Shown here: positions 22,964 through 35,562 of the stretch, piece by piece
Layout: each line of letters begins with the position of its first letter
Position numbering within the stretch: the stretch's first letter is position 1
NCBI RefSeq assembly: GCF_921293095.1
Contig: NC_060253.1
Location: 74,747,992-74,811,991 of the forward strand
Direction: 5' to 3'
Source: Ischnura elegans
Lineage: Eukaryota > Arthropoda > Insecta > Odonata > Coenagrionidae
DNA length: 64,000 nt
The notes under the pieces: model-generated
Databases searched by the model: none
Told to the model about the DNA's origin: nothing
Seen by the model: only the letters and a program-made list of their open reading frames with translations
Position numbers and translations under genes: made by a program

Positions 22964-23293
22964 GATTTGTAACTTTTTCGTGTAACTTGTTTTACACAAC
23001 ATGTTACACAGTGTAAATGCACCTTAACATTCGTGTGAGTATTCTTGAACATGGAAGCTCCCGACAGGCCAGCAAGAGGTCGAAAATACAGCGCTGAGGA
23101 CATGGGGAGTTCGAAAAAACAGCAGTTTTGAGTGCGTGAGGCTGGACGTCATCCCTTCCCAGAGTTGTGGAACATTTTCGCCCACGTCTTCGGTGGAGAG
23201 AATGAATGAGTCTTGAAAATGGGATGAATGAAGGAAGTGGGCTATTTGCTTTGGCAAGCGTGCATTCTGCAAAAGCTTTCGGAGATTTCGCTA

Positions 23294-23781
23294 CTCATAA
23301 AAAACACTGTATTCCATCTTTTTTCCCCACAATTTTTTAAGCATGATTTCACATGGGACATTCTTTTGGAGATAATTTGATCCAATTTGATAATGATTTG
23401 AAGTTTTTTTTCGTTGCTTCAATATAATTTACACATAAAATATTGATAATTCTTTCATGGTAGAACCCGAGACATCGTATCAAGACTGTGAAATGTACTT
23501 AAGATTTTTTTCAGTGCTTGAATTTAGTTAAAGTCAAAATAATTGATAACTATTACATTCTGGTATCTAAGACATCTTATAGTCCTTATACGATGTCTAA
23601 TGTACCGCGATCTAAAAATTATCGATTATTTAGGCGTAAAAAAAATTGAAGCACTGAAAAAAGGTTTGGTACATATATATTCACAGCTCAAAATAATTCC
23701 CTGAGTGAATGTGAATGTCCTATGTAAAAGCATTGCTTAAAATCGAAAGAAAAAAATATGGAATACAGTGTCTTCTATGAG
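23294..23781. mobile_element. Large near-palindromic foldback element
   Basis: The left end CTCATAAAAAACACTGTATTC and the right end GAATACAGTGTCTTCTATGAG are inverted repeats, and pairing continues inward with TTTTAAGCA and ACATGGGACATTC against their complements. Inside, a unit with TTTTTTTCAGTGCTT, ATAATTGATAA and GAGACATCKTAT occurs twice directly in the left part and once inverted in the right, so the element was itself built by duplication. No open frame. A clean target duplication is not visible. Confidence 0.8.
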
Positions 23782-26700
23782 TCGCGCAATATTCGGTTAA
23801 TAATGCATTAAACATTATCAATTATTGTTTTTTTATATTCGAATAATTGAAAATCTTAATTATTATATAATTTTCGTTGTTCAATAGCTTGTTCCAGAGA
23901 TTTTCAAACTTGTTGTAAGTTCAATGAAGGCTGGTCTCAATCGTGCTCATAAGAGCACCCTACCCGGAGTTAATTAATATAATTAATGTTATTAACCTTC
24001 TATGTTGAAAACTTCTGTACTTACTTGACAAACCGATAATTCTCTGAGTGCATTAATATGTATACACTTTATCCAGTTGTTAAACGATAATCTCATACAA
24101 GCAAACGAATATATTTATTTGCACATTTAATTACATAATAACTCTAAAGGAAGCAAATTAATATTATGGTTTATAGAAAATTTTGAACTAACGACAAAAT
24201 GCACGAAGTGGCCGATGAAACATAATCTACATAGAAATAGGAAAAAAGAAAAATCTATCTTAACAACTTTATTACATTCATGGAAAAAACATTGAGAAAT
24301 ACACAGTGAACTTTCCCCACCATAGCATTGTGGGAAGAGCATTTACCTCTCCTGGAAAAAATTATTCCAGAAACTCCTCAAGGTATTCGAAGTTCAGTAA
24401 CAGATTTATTTACCAGTTAATAATGTCCCTTGAATCCCTGATATATGTCATTAATGTTATGGAATCCGTTGAGGTGTATAACCCTCACGCTTGGATACAA
24501 GGATACGGAAGTTACAGCATGAAGTATGGAGGTTGAAGCGGAATGTTTTAGAGGTCATAAATAAATACAAGAGGGGACAATAACCCGCGCCAAACCTTCG
24601 TGATACACCCATGCATGTGGAGACGCCGTCAAAATGATTTATAGGCGTTCCGTTGAACGTCTTCTCTCAGGTGCAAATTATCATGTGTCGCCAGCACAAG
24701 AGAGACATCATTTCTATAATAATACGATGCATTTGCGATGTGACTATGGGCGGAATTATAAAACAAAGCTAATAAATTTCCGGGTTCCTCCCAAAACCTG
24801 TCGCGAAAGATGGATATTTGCCAATTATTTACCTTGGTGATCTTTGGTCACACCTGTAATGACAGAAGATGGCTCATTACAGCATGGGTGTGACGACATT
24901 TTTAGTGCAATGCATGAGCAATAATAATTCATGAGACCCTAGTCTGACTTGGTGATAGAGGCTAGCAAAGTGACCTGAAAGATGAATTTATTTTTCCATC
25001 ATCCGGGGTCTTCTAGAAGACACTACATAGGAACGATAAGCTAAAGTGAATTCCAATAACAAAATTAATATTGCATTTACATGTTAAGAAAAGTTTGACC
25101 TCTTGGCCGCCCCTTGTAAGAATGGTTTAAGCCCATTACTGGATGGGTGTGACTTTTCTGACAATCATTAGTATGTGTGACAATTCAGAAACACGATGTC
25201 TCGTATGGAAGTATGTAGTTCATTCACCTGCATTTATTGCGCGTCTTTACCAAAATCATGTTGTTCATATCTCACGTAATTTCTTACAAAATGGTTGAAA
25301 ATCATAGGGTAATCTAGAACTATAAAATTCTAAATAAAAGTTTCTGACGAAATTGAATTTTCAAATTACCAGTGACGAATAGTTCCTATTTATGAAAGTC
25401 ATTTAAGTCGTATTAGGCTCGGTTTCTCACGTCATGAATCTTTATACGTTCATTGTTATCACTAAAATTCGTCACCGCTAAATTCATTCTGCAAGTTTTT
25501 CGATTGAACTTGAAGTATATAAATTAAATTGAATTCCATGAAAGATTGAAAAGGAGGAGTTTTTCAAACATTTCCAACTTAATCTGATAAAAAGATATTT
25601 ATCAAACTATCCATTGATCATTAAGAATTTGAAACTCCCACCAGTAATTGAGACTTGTTCTGAAACAAAGATCCCAAAATTGAACAGAAATGGTAAAAAT
25701 AATGACGCATGGTTGGTAATGAAGATTTAACTCAAAAAAAAAAAAAACAAAATATACCGATAAGAAATACGGAAAATGAGGGAGCAAATATTTCTCAAGC
25801 TCTGCAATAGCTCGCTACCAGTGTAAAAAAAAATAAAATTTCCCACGGGAAAATAACCTAGAAACTTCCAATAGAATACAAATAATTTGAATAATTAAAT
25901 CACACGCAGAGTATTGTACATAAGAATAATCTCAGCTGCCCAGCCGATATATTGAAGCATTATATTTCATTCCACATATAAATCCATAGTCTCATGAGAG
26001 ACGCAAGAGCCGTTAAGGTAAAGATATTATGAGGAAACATTAAATGTGGTCACGCGCAATGCCTGAGAAATTCCAGGAAGTTAATTCAAGGGCAATGTAA
26101 TTCCCTTTGAAATACTTCACGAAGCATACCAAAGTTTTCCAAGTGGGTAAACAACTTTTCATATGAGACTCTCTCTTTACACTTTCAAACGGAGCAAAAA
26201 CATGGATGCGTGCGTCACGGTACTCCAGCTCATGACCAAGGTGCAAAGCAATCATTCTTAATTTCGCCAAGCCTTTCAATAAAAAAAATTCTTTTATGTC
26301 TAAACGAAGCACCATAGGAACGCTTTTTCAGGGAAATATCCTTACTGAATGAAAAAACCCGTTCGTATTCGTGAATTTAAATGATATAGCATTCTCAATT
26401 TCTATCGTATCGAGAACAAAGATGATATAGCAAACGAAATAAGAATTTCATCTTGAAGGTCTTGAGATTCATTGGCTAAATTCTAACTATTTGGATTTTA
26501 ATCACGGAGTGCTAATTATTGAATGTGTGGTTCACGGTAACGGTCAGATGATGCCTCCACAACAAGAAAAGTTAAATCAATATATTACAAAAAACAGTTT
26601 ATCAACAATCGTCAATTAAGGAGATGATCATAAATGGGAAAAATGAATTTAAATTTGATTTTTAGGCAGAAAAATTACTACTCTAGAATCAGAAATGAGT

Positions 26701-27930
26701 ATACTAAGGAACATGATGAAGTATTTCCCAGAATAGAGAAAGTGGGCCGGTATCTTTCACAAAGTCTACTGTGGTTAACATTTTCAGACTTGCGGAAGAA
26801 AACGGCTATTTTGAAGGTATAAGTTGAAGGAAAACTCAGAAAGACGACTGAGACTGAGAGTTCACTAGTTACAACCTATCATAAGCTCGTAAAACTTGTA
26901 TGGAATGAGAAATGCGTGAGATCTCTTGTTCAAGTCATTTCTATCATTTCTGAGAAAGTATCCCTCCGGAAGGCGACGAAGATTGATTCGACCAGCTTAA
27001 CCCCATATTCGAGCCGTTACTTTTAGAGGTTTCCTCGAAATTTCCGGGTGCTTGATACATCCGGAATCTCGCTAAGTCATGAGAGCAACAGCGAACATCT
27101 ATAAAATGAACTCCAAGGCTTTGAAGGGAAGTTTGTCCATCGTTCAAAACATTATGCCATTGTAATTTGATGGCTACAGTTTTAGCAACTTCTCTGTCCT
27201 CTTATGAGTATACCGGAGAAAAAATTACGCCGAATTATTTATCTATCGCGATACATGAACGAAAATATTTAAAAACAGTCATTAAAATTTAAATAAGTCA
27301 AAGAAACCCTCTCTCAGGAAAAATCCCTTGATTGACTCATTTCGGGAATAAATACAATCAAGTATCCTGCGAATGCTTTACAAATGAACTTGGAGTTGAA
27401 GCAGAATTAGTTGCGCAGGTTGTTGCTGACCTGCTACGAATTTGTAGAAAACCATGGAAGAGCGGTCGATTCCACTTGCAGCTACGAAATAACGGACGGA
27501 CAATGAAGTCAGAATTCAAAAATGAACTTGGTGACTGTAAGGAAAAATTCAATTAAATGAAAAATTAAAAAAAAACTTTTCTCCAACTTTTGTTTAGGTT
27601 GCTAAAAATTTCTTCCATACCCGAAATCCTTCGATGTAATGTTAAATTATGTAGCATCTATTTATTTATTCACTGAGAAAGCAATCAATGGATCCATTTC
27701 AATTCACTTTTCAAGCCTTTTGCAGCAAACTTAGCTCCATAATCATTTAACCAACGTCTGTTACATCAAATGATATATTTAACTATTTTGCATCTTATGG
27801 TATTCTATATGTATCAAATCAGCTTTGTCCAAACATAAATTTCGCTGTAGGAGCAGTCTTCATTTCTTCCACGCAATTTCAATCATTCCATAGGTGCCCG
27901 TAAAAATTTAGAATGTTAAATGCAAGATCG
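23782..27930. other. AT-rich stretch without recognised gene or repeat family
   Basis: Open frames of 60-90 codons occur on both strands (for example 26315-26040 minus) without family resemblance. A short hairpin at 24850-24893 (GTCACACC and TGTAATGA with their complements TCATTACA and GGGTGTGAC) recurs in part near 25133-25152. A 14-base A-run lies at 25734-25747. Confidence 0.45.
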
Positions 27931-28528
27931 AAAATGAATAACGAGAGAAGACCGACATTTTTAATCGTATATTGTATAGGAAGGACAAATGCATGTTACT
28001 AATCATACTGAGGCGACTATGCTGAAACGAGCCCTATGCACAAAAGAGAAAATAAGTCCAAACCGCTCAGTATTTATTACACATAAAGTAAAAATTCATG
28101 CATTTTTTTATCTGTTATTCGCCAATGCAGAAACGTTTTTCCCATGTTTTGATTCATGTACGAGTTTATGTCCCCACGACGAGTTACGAGTTTCCCCATG
28201 ATTTGATTCATACGAATTTAATAATTTTGAATTTTTGCGGAAATAACATTTCCTTCGTCTAACGGTGGAAGCACAAAAAAAGATGTGACATTAAGTAATA
28301 CCCTAAATTCATTATCTCTGGGAAACGATTCCAGCTCTCGATGCCAGCGTTCAAGTTCCAAAATTAATAACGAGAGAAGCACAATTTTTATTAATCACAA
28401 CCGGTGAAGGGTAAATGCATCTTACTTATCTTACAATGAGTGTAAATATATGAATTAAATATTTGGATTTTCGCGGAAATAACATTTACTTCGCTTCACT
28501 GTAGAAGCTCAAAAAATGTGACATTAAG

Positions 28529-28890
28529 CAGTGGTGAATTCAGGATAGGGAAAAATGAGGGGGCGGGCTAAGTAAAGGATGACCCCCAAGTAGAAGTTGG
28601 GGCCCGAAAAAAATTACCATTCTATCTAGTATAAGTTGGATACCCGAGGGCTATAGCCCATGTTTGGGCTCGGCTACAGGATTGTAACATACCAAAAACG
28701 TGTAAAATAGGCCTTAAGTTTTGAGATAATTCGTATTTAAATTAGTTAAAGGAGGAAAATATATCGAAATATATAACTAAATACTTTTGTACAAAGTGGC
28801 AACCACCAAAAATTTCGATTTAATCTAGTGTATTACGACAATATAGCCCCCTTAGATTAGACCCCCCCCCCCCCTATAGATCCACCACTG
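28529..28890. mobile_element. hAT-type MITE with perfect 8-bp target duplication
   Basis: Ends CAGTGGTGAATTC and TAGATCCACCACTG are inverted. ACATTAAG is repeated exactly at 28521-28528 and 28891-28898. The element is 362 bp, includes a run of 13 C at 28862-28874, and has no transposase. Since the target sequence is part of the tandem unit and is intact in the neighbouring unit, the pre-insertion site is visible at about 28282-28295. Confidence 0.95.
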
Positions 28891-29067
28891 ACATTAAGTA
28901 ATTCCCAAAAGTCATTCTCTATCGCATGGGAAACGGTTTCAGCTCTCCACCCCCACGAGCTCCAAAGTTAATTCAAGTTCCAAAATTAATACCGAGAGAA
29001 GCACAATTTTTATTAATCAAAATCGTTGAAGGGTAAATTTATCTAATCTAATACTGTGGGTATGGAA

Positions 29068-29298
29068 TGAAATGTAGGAATGGTACAAGTAATTTTCCTT
29101 TTTACACAGAGTACGGCACAGAAATTTGTTAAAGAAAACAACGAGATCAACTAGATACTCAGCAGTGAATTCGATTTTCCACTCGATGTCAGTACAGAGC
29201 AGAGACTAACTCGTGCCCCCTGGTCACCCTGGTTTTTGTATATTTCTTTTATTAATTTACGTAACTAACTCAGTTTAGAACGAAAAAATAACTCTTCA
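29068..29298. mobile_element. Palindromic MITE (family P, copy 1)
   Basis: Shares order and sequence with 45968-46205 and 56321-56566: left arm TACAAGTAATTTTCC then ACACAGAGT and CACAGAAATTT; centre GAGATCAACTAGATA, then CACTCGATGTCAG; right arm with AACTCGTGCC, GTATATTTCTTTTATTAAT and AACTCAGTTTAGAACG. The arms are inverted copies of one another, so the transcript would fold into a long hairpin. Ends are worn and no target duplication is evident. Confidence 0.75.
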
Positions 29299-29568
29299 GA
29301 AAAAAAAGAAATGTGACATTAAGTAATGCCACAAAGACATTCTCTCCCTCGCATGTGAAACGATTTCAGCTCTCCACGTCTCGATGTCACAGCGAAAGGG
29401 TCGCCCGTTTTCCACTCGACGCGGAGTGTCGCGAGGCCGTTGTCAAGGGAGGCGAGTGAACTCCGTCCACGTTAAGGGGTGCCAGAGAGTACGGCTCATA
29501 TCAAAGGGTCGTTAAGACGAACTCCCCCTCGAGGGTGCGACGCGAAAAAAGGGGCAACACATACTCAC

Positions 29569-29588
29569 GGGGGGGGGGGGGGGGGGGG
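29569..29588 (+). repeat. Run of 20 consecutive G
   Basis: An uninterrupted G tract inside a GC-rich, CpG-containing block (about 29390-29640). It could form a quadruplex; it is also the kind of tract where read length errors are common. No gene is recognised in the block. Confidence 0.9.
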
Positions 29589-29599
29589 CTGACTACCAC

Positions 29600-32500
29600 C
29601 ACGGAGGCTCCTCCATTTTAATTGCGGACCCACTACGACTCTTACCCAGAACGCTTTTTATCCTTCAACTTTTTTTATTCACTTTTTCATTTTTAATTTT
29701 CAAAGCGGGGATATCTGGCACGGTCTCCTGCTCCAGTCATTCCGCGAACGAGGATATACCCCGATGAGTTCGTCGCGGGGGAGAATTCTTTCCAATCGGC
29801 GCTCTTTAATGACGAGAGCTTGTGGGAAGGATCGGGAATTTCAGGAAATATTCGTAAGCATCAAAAAGGATATATGAGTAAAAACAATATATTTATATAA
29901 AATCCCTCAACCGTACTGTGTTCCGTTCCTTTGGCAGGTAAAGCCTTTCAAGCTTTGGAATGTATGCGAAAGGTTTCATTAAAATGAGATGTAACAAATC
30001 AAGCGAAATTTTTCCCGCCGCTATCTCGAGCGTGGGAAAAAGTTTTATATTTTTTTGTCTCGTACTTCACGCAATGGAAGCAATATGATGTACAAGAAAA
30101 AAATAAGTATTTTGCCGAGATGAACGATTTTATTAAAAACTCCCATCATGATATTTAGATCACCTTACGTGATAGGTCAGCGCGCAATAATATATAGTTC
30201 CACGAAAGAAATTTTAATTTCAATGAAGAAGTTTAACAAACGCGCATTAATTACGAATAATTATCGAACAAATTAACTTCCGCTGCAAATCGCAAAATCT
30301 CAATGTACAAATCGGTTAAGGAGAACAGAGAATAATAATGGATCTGTATAAAAAATAATTATGCATCCGAAAAACTGGTATACCTGCTAAAATTTCTCAT
30401 ACCCATAGCAAAAAAAACGTTTCTAGCTCGTTTGATGGTTTAGACAATGAATATTTTCCAATTCATTATATATTGCAATATTACATTACAATGAATGTAT
30501 TATAATACATTATATGTATTGTTTTATAAACATATATGTTAAAATAGATAAAATAAATTAAGACAAATATTTAATGGGATGAACGTGAGCAAATCATTGA
30601 AACATTATCAAAAATTTCGGAAAAATTATTTAGTTATCATTTGTAAAGTCCTTTGGAATATAAATTAAATTAAAACGAGGTCCATAATTAAAATAAGAAA
30701 AAAAAACAATGTAAGTGGCGTGCTGATAAGCTGGAAACAAAACAGTGAGATATTGTTTTTAGCTCTGTCTATATTCTCACTTGAACTGGATACGAATAGT
30801 CAAGCTGGCCTCCTGGATAAGAAAATTGTGCCAATTCAGGTATTGCAGATATGAGCCCCTATTTCTAACCATCAGATTGTGCCGATAATTTTCCTCTGTC
30901 AGTTGAAAAACTTTACTAACCTTCTATATAGAATGTACTAATGAACAAAAATTGATGAACATATCTTAAAACAAAATTTTAGCGCAATTAGTACATTATC
31001 TTGTCATTGTATACAAGTAGATTACAAGAAGATAATGTAAACTGCTAAGAAAATGAATACAAAGTTTTCTCCGAGCCTAATGCGTGAGACATGACGATGA
31101 TAGAGTAACACGAAGATATACGCATCACACACGCCTGAAATGGTATGGATAGCAAAGATAAAAAAATATAAAGAACTTTGCGCTTTCACATTAATATTTA
31201 TTCACGACCATGGTTTCAACGTTAGACGTCATCATCAGGTGCATCAGGTGGTATTTGGTTTTAGAAATCCCAGTTTAGACTAATGGCATTGGTCAATTTT
31301 AACCGCATTTGAAAAAGGCCAGAATTACTATAAGAAAAATTAAGGTACATAAATAAGTCTGGAAGGCAATGAAATTAAATCAAAAGTATCAAAAGATCAT
31401 GCATTAACAGTTAAACCGTAAACTCTGCATTTTAAGATACGAGTGAAAGTATTTTTAAAGCACTTTGATACTACGACTTCGTCCCGTTAAGCTCGCGTTG
31501 AACATTATTGTCCAACTTTAAGCACATGCATTCCTCCTACGTTCGTTTTCAAATCCCAACGCATGAAAAAACGTAGTTGGGTTTTCTGAAATAAATCATA
31601 AAATACATATCTAGTTATCTTCTTACGCTTAGTGAGAGCGAAACGCACACGTCACACCCAAGTTGTCCCGGTAACACTTGCAAAAGACGTGGGGGTTCAT
31701 AAATTATTAAGAACGAAATTTCCTCACAGCCAGATATCTCACGCATACCTTCTCGTCTCATACGCACCTTTTCTTTCAAGACGAAGGGAAAATGGGCATT
31801 AAACACAAAAATGAATATAAAATTTAATGACAAAAATATTCTGTGTATTGCACTCAAACGTCATTAGGATCAAGATCGTAAGTGGAAACACATAATCAAA
31901 CGAAATCTATAGTTATTATCAGTTACAAAAAAATAGAAATATTATTTTATAAGATAACATAAAGATCAATAGGCCCTTATATATTACTTTATTTTATGCT
32001 TTGCTTTCACATATCCTTTAGCTCTCGAATTCGCAATAGTTGAATTTAAAAAAATATATTTTTCATAAAATATTCAACGACTTCTAATTTCTATCGAAAT
32101 TCAATGAACAAAACATCCGAAACAATGTCACAAAACTTTGGTCATGTCTTTAAGTGACTGAAACTGATTGATGCTTATTTGAGTGGGATTACTTCTTTCC
32201 TTCGACGAGCTTATTGCCTCTGTGTACATCAACTGCGCATTTTATGAATTTTTTATTGAGAAAGAAAGTAACTTTAGTCTAAAAAATAATTAATATTTTT
32301 TATGTATGCAGTTACAACAACTTCATCTGACAAGGCACGGTTTTGAATTACTATTCTACCTCAGTAAGGAATTAATAGTCCACTATGAAAAAAGCAGGCA
32401 TAAAATTTGAGGACTCAAAGTAAAAACAGCAAACTAAGCCTACAAATGAAACCCAAACATCAAGTAATGATAATATTTTTGTATACTGGAAGGTACCTAC

Positions 32501-33050
32501 TCCCAAACTTTCAGATAGCATCACAAGACGTATAAATGGTTATCAGATATTTTGGAAAGTAGGTTCTATCAAAGCTTGTGACGCAAGTAGCGAAATTTCA
32601 TGAAAATTTCATAAAGCTCTACGACCCCTTGATATTTCATATTGCATGCGGAGAGCGCTTTGATCCTCCGGCAAGAGACGGGAGAAGTTTAATTAAAAAT
32701 GTAAAAAAATAAGAGGGGACAATTTTTCCAAAAGACACTTTAAGCGAGAGGAAAAGTCCCGTGTCCTTCACCTTTAATGAATTCCAGAGTTGAAACAAAA
32801 TACTATTTCACAACCGCAACTTGTCAGATGAAGCTGTTGGGACTGCGTTCATAAAGGGTATTAATTAAGTTCAAGGCGAAAAATACTTTTTTACCCAGTT
32901 ATAAATGCAGCGAAATATAAGAGTTGATCTATGTTTTCCAATTTTATCACATCCGTCTAATTTTCAAGGAGTACGTACCAACTTATAATCATAAAAAGTC
33001 ATAATGTTTAATGCATTTATTCGCGATACAAACAGTTTTGCTGGGCCACT
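29600..33050. other. AT-rich stretch, one isolated motif, no gene
   Basis: No convincing open frame; the 80-codon minus frame at 31857-31615 has no family resemblance. The only structured feature seen is the motif at 31210-31239 (separate entry). AT-palindromic low-complexity sequence lies at 30465-30540. Confidence 0.45.
31210..31239 (-). other. CTGATGATG-hairpin-GAAACC motif, single
   Basis: Minus strand: CCTGATGATG, then a short stem (ACGT, loop CTA, ACGT), then TGAAACCATGGTCGTG. It is the same layout as the arms of the foldbacks at 5698-5983, 37461-37680, 52390-52494 and 61344-61494. The sequence beyond it (GAATAAATATTAATG, GCGCAAAGTTCTTT) resembles that beyond the motif near 56062-56096, so a longer repeat of at least 60 bp is involved. 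Confidence 0.6.
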
Positions 33051-33054
33051 TTTT

Positions 33055-33236
33055 ATCGTATAGGCTGACTCGGATATATATGGGGATTCGTTATTCCCCC
33101 GAACCATAAAGGACTCAAATAAATGCTAGTCGTAATTTCGTTTGAGCATTTAATTTTTATTTGTGAACGGCAAGTGTACTAACACCACCCACCACACGCC
33201 TTTTTCGACGGGTTGCGGAGTATCATATAGATGTAG
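33055..33236 (+). mobile_element. Jockey/CR1-like LINE 3' tail, second copy
   Basis: Matches the end of the element at 15250-15735: GATATATATGGGGATTCG, CCCCCGAACCATAAA, AATGCTAGTCGTAATTTCG, CACCACACGCCTTTTT and GTTGCGGAGTATCATATAGAT. Only the last few codons and the 3' noncoding tail remain. A small insertion (GGACTC) breaks the frame before the original stop. Confidence 0.85.
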
Positions 33237-35276
33237 GCTGCAACTAAGCTGTTCTGCTGTATATGCATTGAAATATATTTTTTTTGGTTGCACATTAAAG
33301 CTTTTTGAACTATAAAGTGCAGCGGAATATCAAGTTGCACGGAAATGTTTCATCAAAGTTAATAATTTTTCTCACGTATTCATGCGTCCATAGCCATGAA
33401 AATTTGAAGGGTTTAATGCCTACGTGTGACGACAAAAACAAATTCAACATAGTAATTTTTTATTCCATGAAAACAAGGGCTCCCTAAGTTGGAGTTTCTG
33501 AAGATGAAACATATCACATGAGTCTGCTGTTTACCACACCACTGTATTCACCACGAGCACTCATATTCACCACGAGCGCTATAATTCTCCCCCAATAACC
33601 ACGGTGGCCGTAGGGAAAATTATTTTTCGCATTCTTACACGCCAGACTGTTTTCTCTCAGAGTGACACATGGACCGCGTGTAAGCGACAAATTCTTGGTG
33701 CTCTTAGTTCAACACCTGCTCTTTGCACAGGAGATAAAAGGAAACACTAATCTCATCGTTCCTTTCCATTATATTCCTACGCTGTAATATATAACACATC
33801 CCGTCTTGCTATAATTCTCACGTCAATTTTCGCTTAGGTATAAACGTAAGTGCTTCCTCGAAGGGTAACCGCGGTAGCCATGTTAATGAAACAGAATGAC
33901 CTACAACCTCAATAATTCATTCTGTGAATGAACTCTCACGTAGATAACGAGGGAACCGGAAAATAGACCTAACAGAATTAATAAAGAAAATAATTACAAT
34001 CGCTGGCCATAAGGGAATTTTAGACACAATTTTGGACATACATCGGCCATGATATATCATTAATGCAATAAATTAATACTCAAAAATAATAATTATTTTA
34101 TGAAAATTATAATTCTAAGAGTAAGAAAACTTAGAAGGCTAATACCCGGCACCATAATGATGATTGAAACATATGGGTAAAACAAAAGAAATACAATGCA
34201 TTAGTTTTCGTTGAGAAATAATGTGAAAAGATTCGAAAAGCAACGCAGATAAATTACTATATACAAAAACAGAATAGCAAGTTACTTCGAGCACTGCCAA
34301 AGGTAATAAATTCATAAGGGAAAATCTCCTGTAAGCACAAAGAGATTACAAAAATGAGCATAAAACAACTTGTCATTTCCACGCGTCAAACAATAATGTT
34401 ATTTTCAATTTAAATTCAAGATCAAAGGGAATTTTTAACCAACTCACCTGAGTGACGCATTGGATATTATTATTTGATTCCCTCTTTTTTTAATGTGAAA
34501 ACCTTGAAAACGAATTTGAAATGATTAATCAGGAAAAATTCTGATGGTGAAAAGCTTCTTTCTCGAAGAGATATTTTTTACTTTAATTGGTCATTTGGTC
34601 ATTATTTGGTTCGGTATTAATACCTTCAGTATTCCGACAAATATTTTAAATCACCTCATTGTGTACCCAAGGCTCACTCAGTACTTATGCCATTTCTGCA
34701 CTCCAACATCAATAGAGCTTCTTGCCAATTAATACGCATTTTATGCGAGATTTCGATTTTAAACAATCATACACGCTTATTTATCTAATTACGCCGAGTG
34801 AAGTATATTAAGAATTCCAAGTATTTTATTAAAGGAAGTTACAAGCATATTTTTTAAGGCTTGAAGTGGTAAAAATGCGATATAACCATGTTAAAGTATA
34901 GAATATTATCATTCATATTAACAATTTATCATGTCATTATCAAAAATGTCGAATATTATCATCGATATTTACATTTTATCGTGGATATGCAGGCTTCTAC
35001 TTTAACTTCTCCGAATAAATCCTCAATATAATTAATCAGAAAACAGTAGAACAGCAGGCATTGAGACTACCAGTTATTTAATCATAAATTTTTAGAATAT
35101 ATCCAATTTTGAACAGGGAATACGGCTCATTAACAAGCTTCAAAGCAATGGATGTTTAGATGCCAGCTTTGACACATCGGCACGAAATTCATCTGCTCAG
35201 ACTAGAAGGTATAGGCGAGTTTCTGCATACAAATTAGTTTCTCAGAAATTCCTAGAATACGCCATAACTTAAATTG
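33237..35276. other. AT-rich stretch, nothing recognised
   Basis: No supported gene. A weak direct repeat with GAATATTATCATYSATATT occurs at about 34901 and 34952. Open frames of about 60 codons are not convincing. Confidence 0.45.
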
Positions 35277-35284
35277 ATTGGAGC

Positions 35285-35554
35285 CAGTTGCGTAGCGAGA
35301 GGGGAGGTCTGGGGGCTTCGGACTCCCCTCCTCCGCCCCCCAAAAATTAAAAAAACACTTACTTTGCTTCATAAAAGAAAACAAAATATAAAAATCATGT
35401 ATTTACGAAAGATTTATATGAAAATTTACGTTTTTGCGATCATGAAAATTGTTAAATTTAGTTTAAAACCCTCAACTTAGTACCCTATGTTTTAAAAATT
35501 ACCCCCCTGGTTTTGGACCCCCCTCCCCGGAAAAAATTCCTGGCTACGCTACTG
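35285..35554. mobile_element. hAT-type MITE with perfect 8-bp target duplication
   Basis: Ends CAGTTGCGTAGCGAG and TGGCTACGCTACTG are inverted. ATTGGAGC is repeated exactly at 35277-35284 and 35555-35562. The element is 270 bp, with terminal G-rich and C-rich blocks that can pair (GGGGAGGTCTGGGGG against CCCCCTGGTTTTGGACCCCC). It has no coding capacity; the short frames crossing it are artefacts. Confidence 0.95.
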
Positions 35555-35562
35555 ATTGGAGC

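Larger units (their letters stand above)
27931..29392 (+). repeat. Tandem duplication, three units, two carrying MITEs
   Basis: Unit starts, marked by AAAATKAATAMCGAGAGAAG, are at 27931, 28360 and 28982. Each unit runs through TGCGGAAATAACATTT (missing in the third), GATGTGACATTAAGTAAT and GGAAACGATTYCAGCTCTC. Unit 1 is about 429 bp. Unit 2 is 622 bp, of which 370 bp is a hAT-type MITE with its target duplication. Unit 3 is about 411 bp and contains a palindromic MITE. The insertions therefore came after the duplications. No protein frame is shared by the units. Confidence 0.8.

Noticed and set aside
22765..23103. 112-codon minus frame as a gene
   Set aside because: The C-terminal two thirds is the RTE-like LINE tail; the first third is unrelated read-through.
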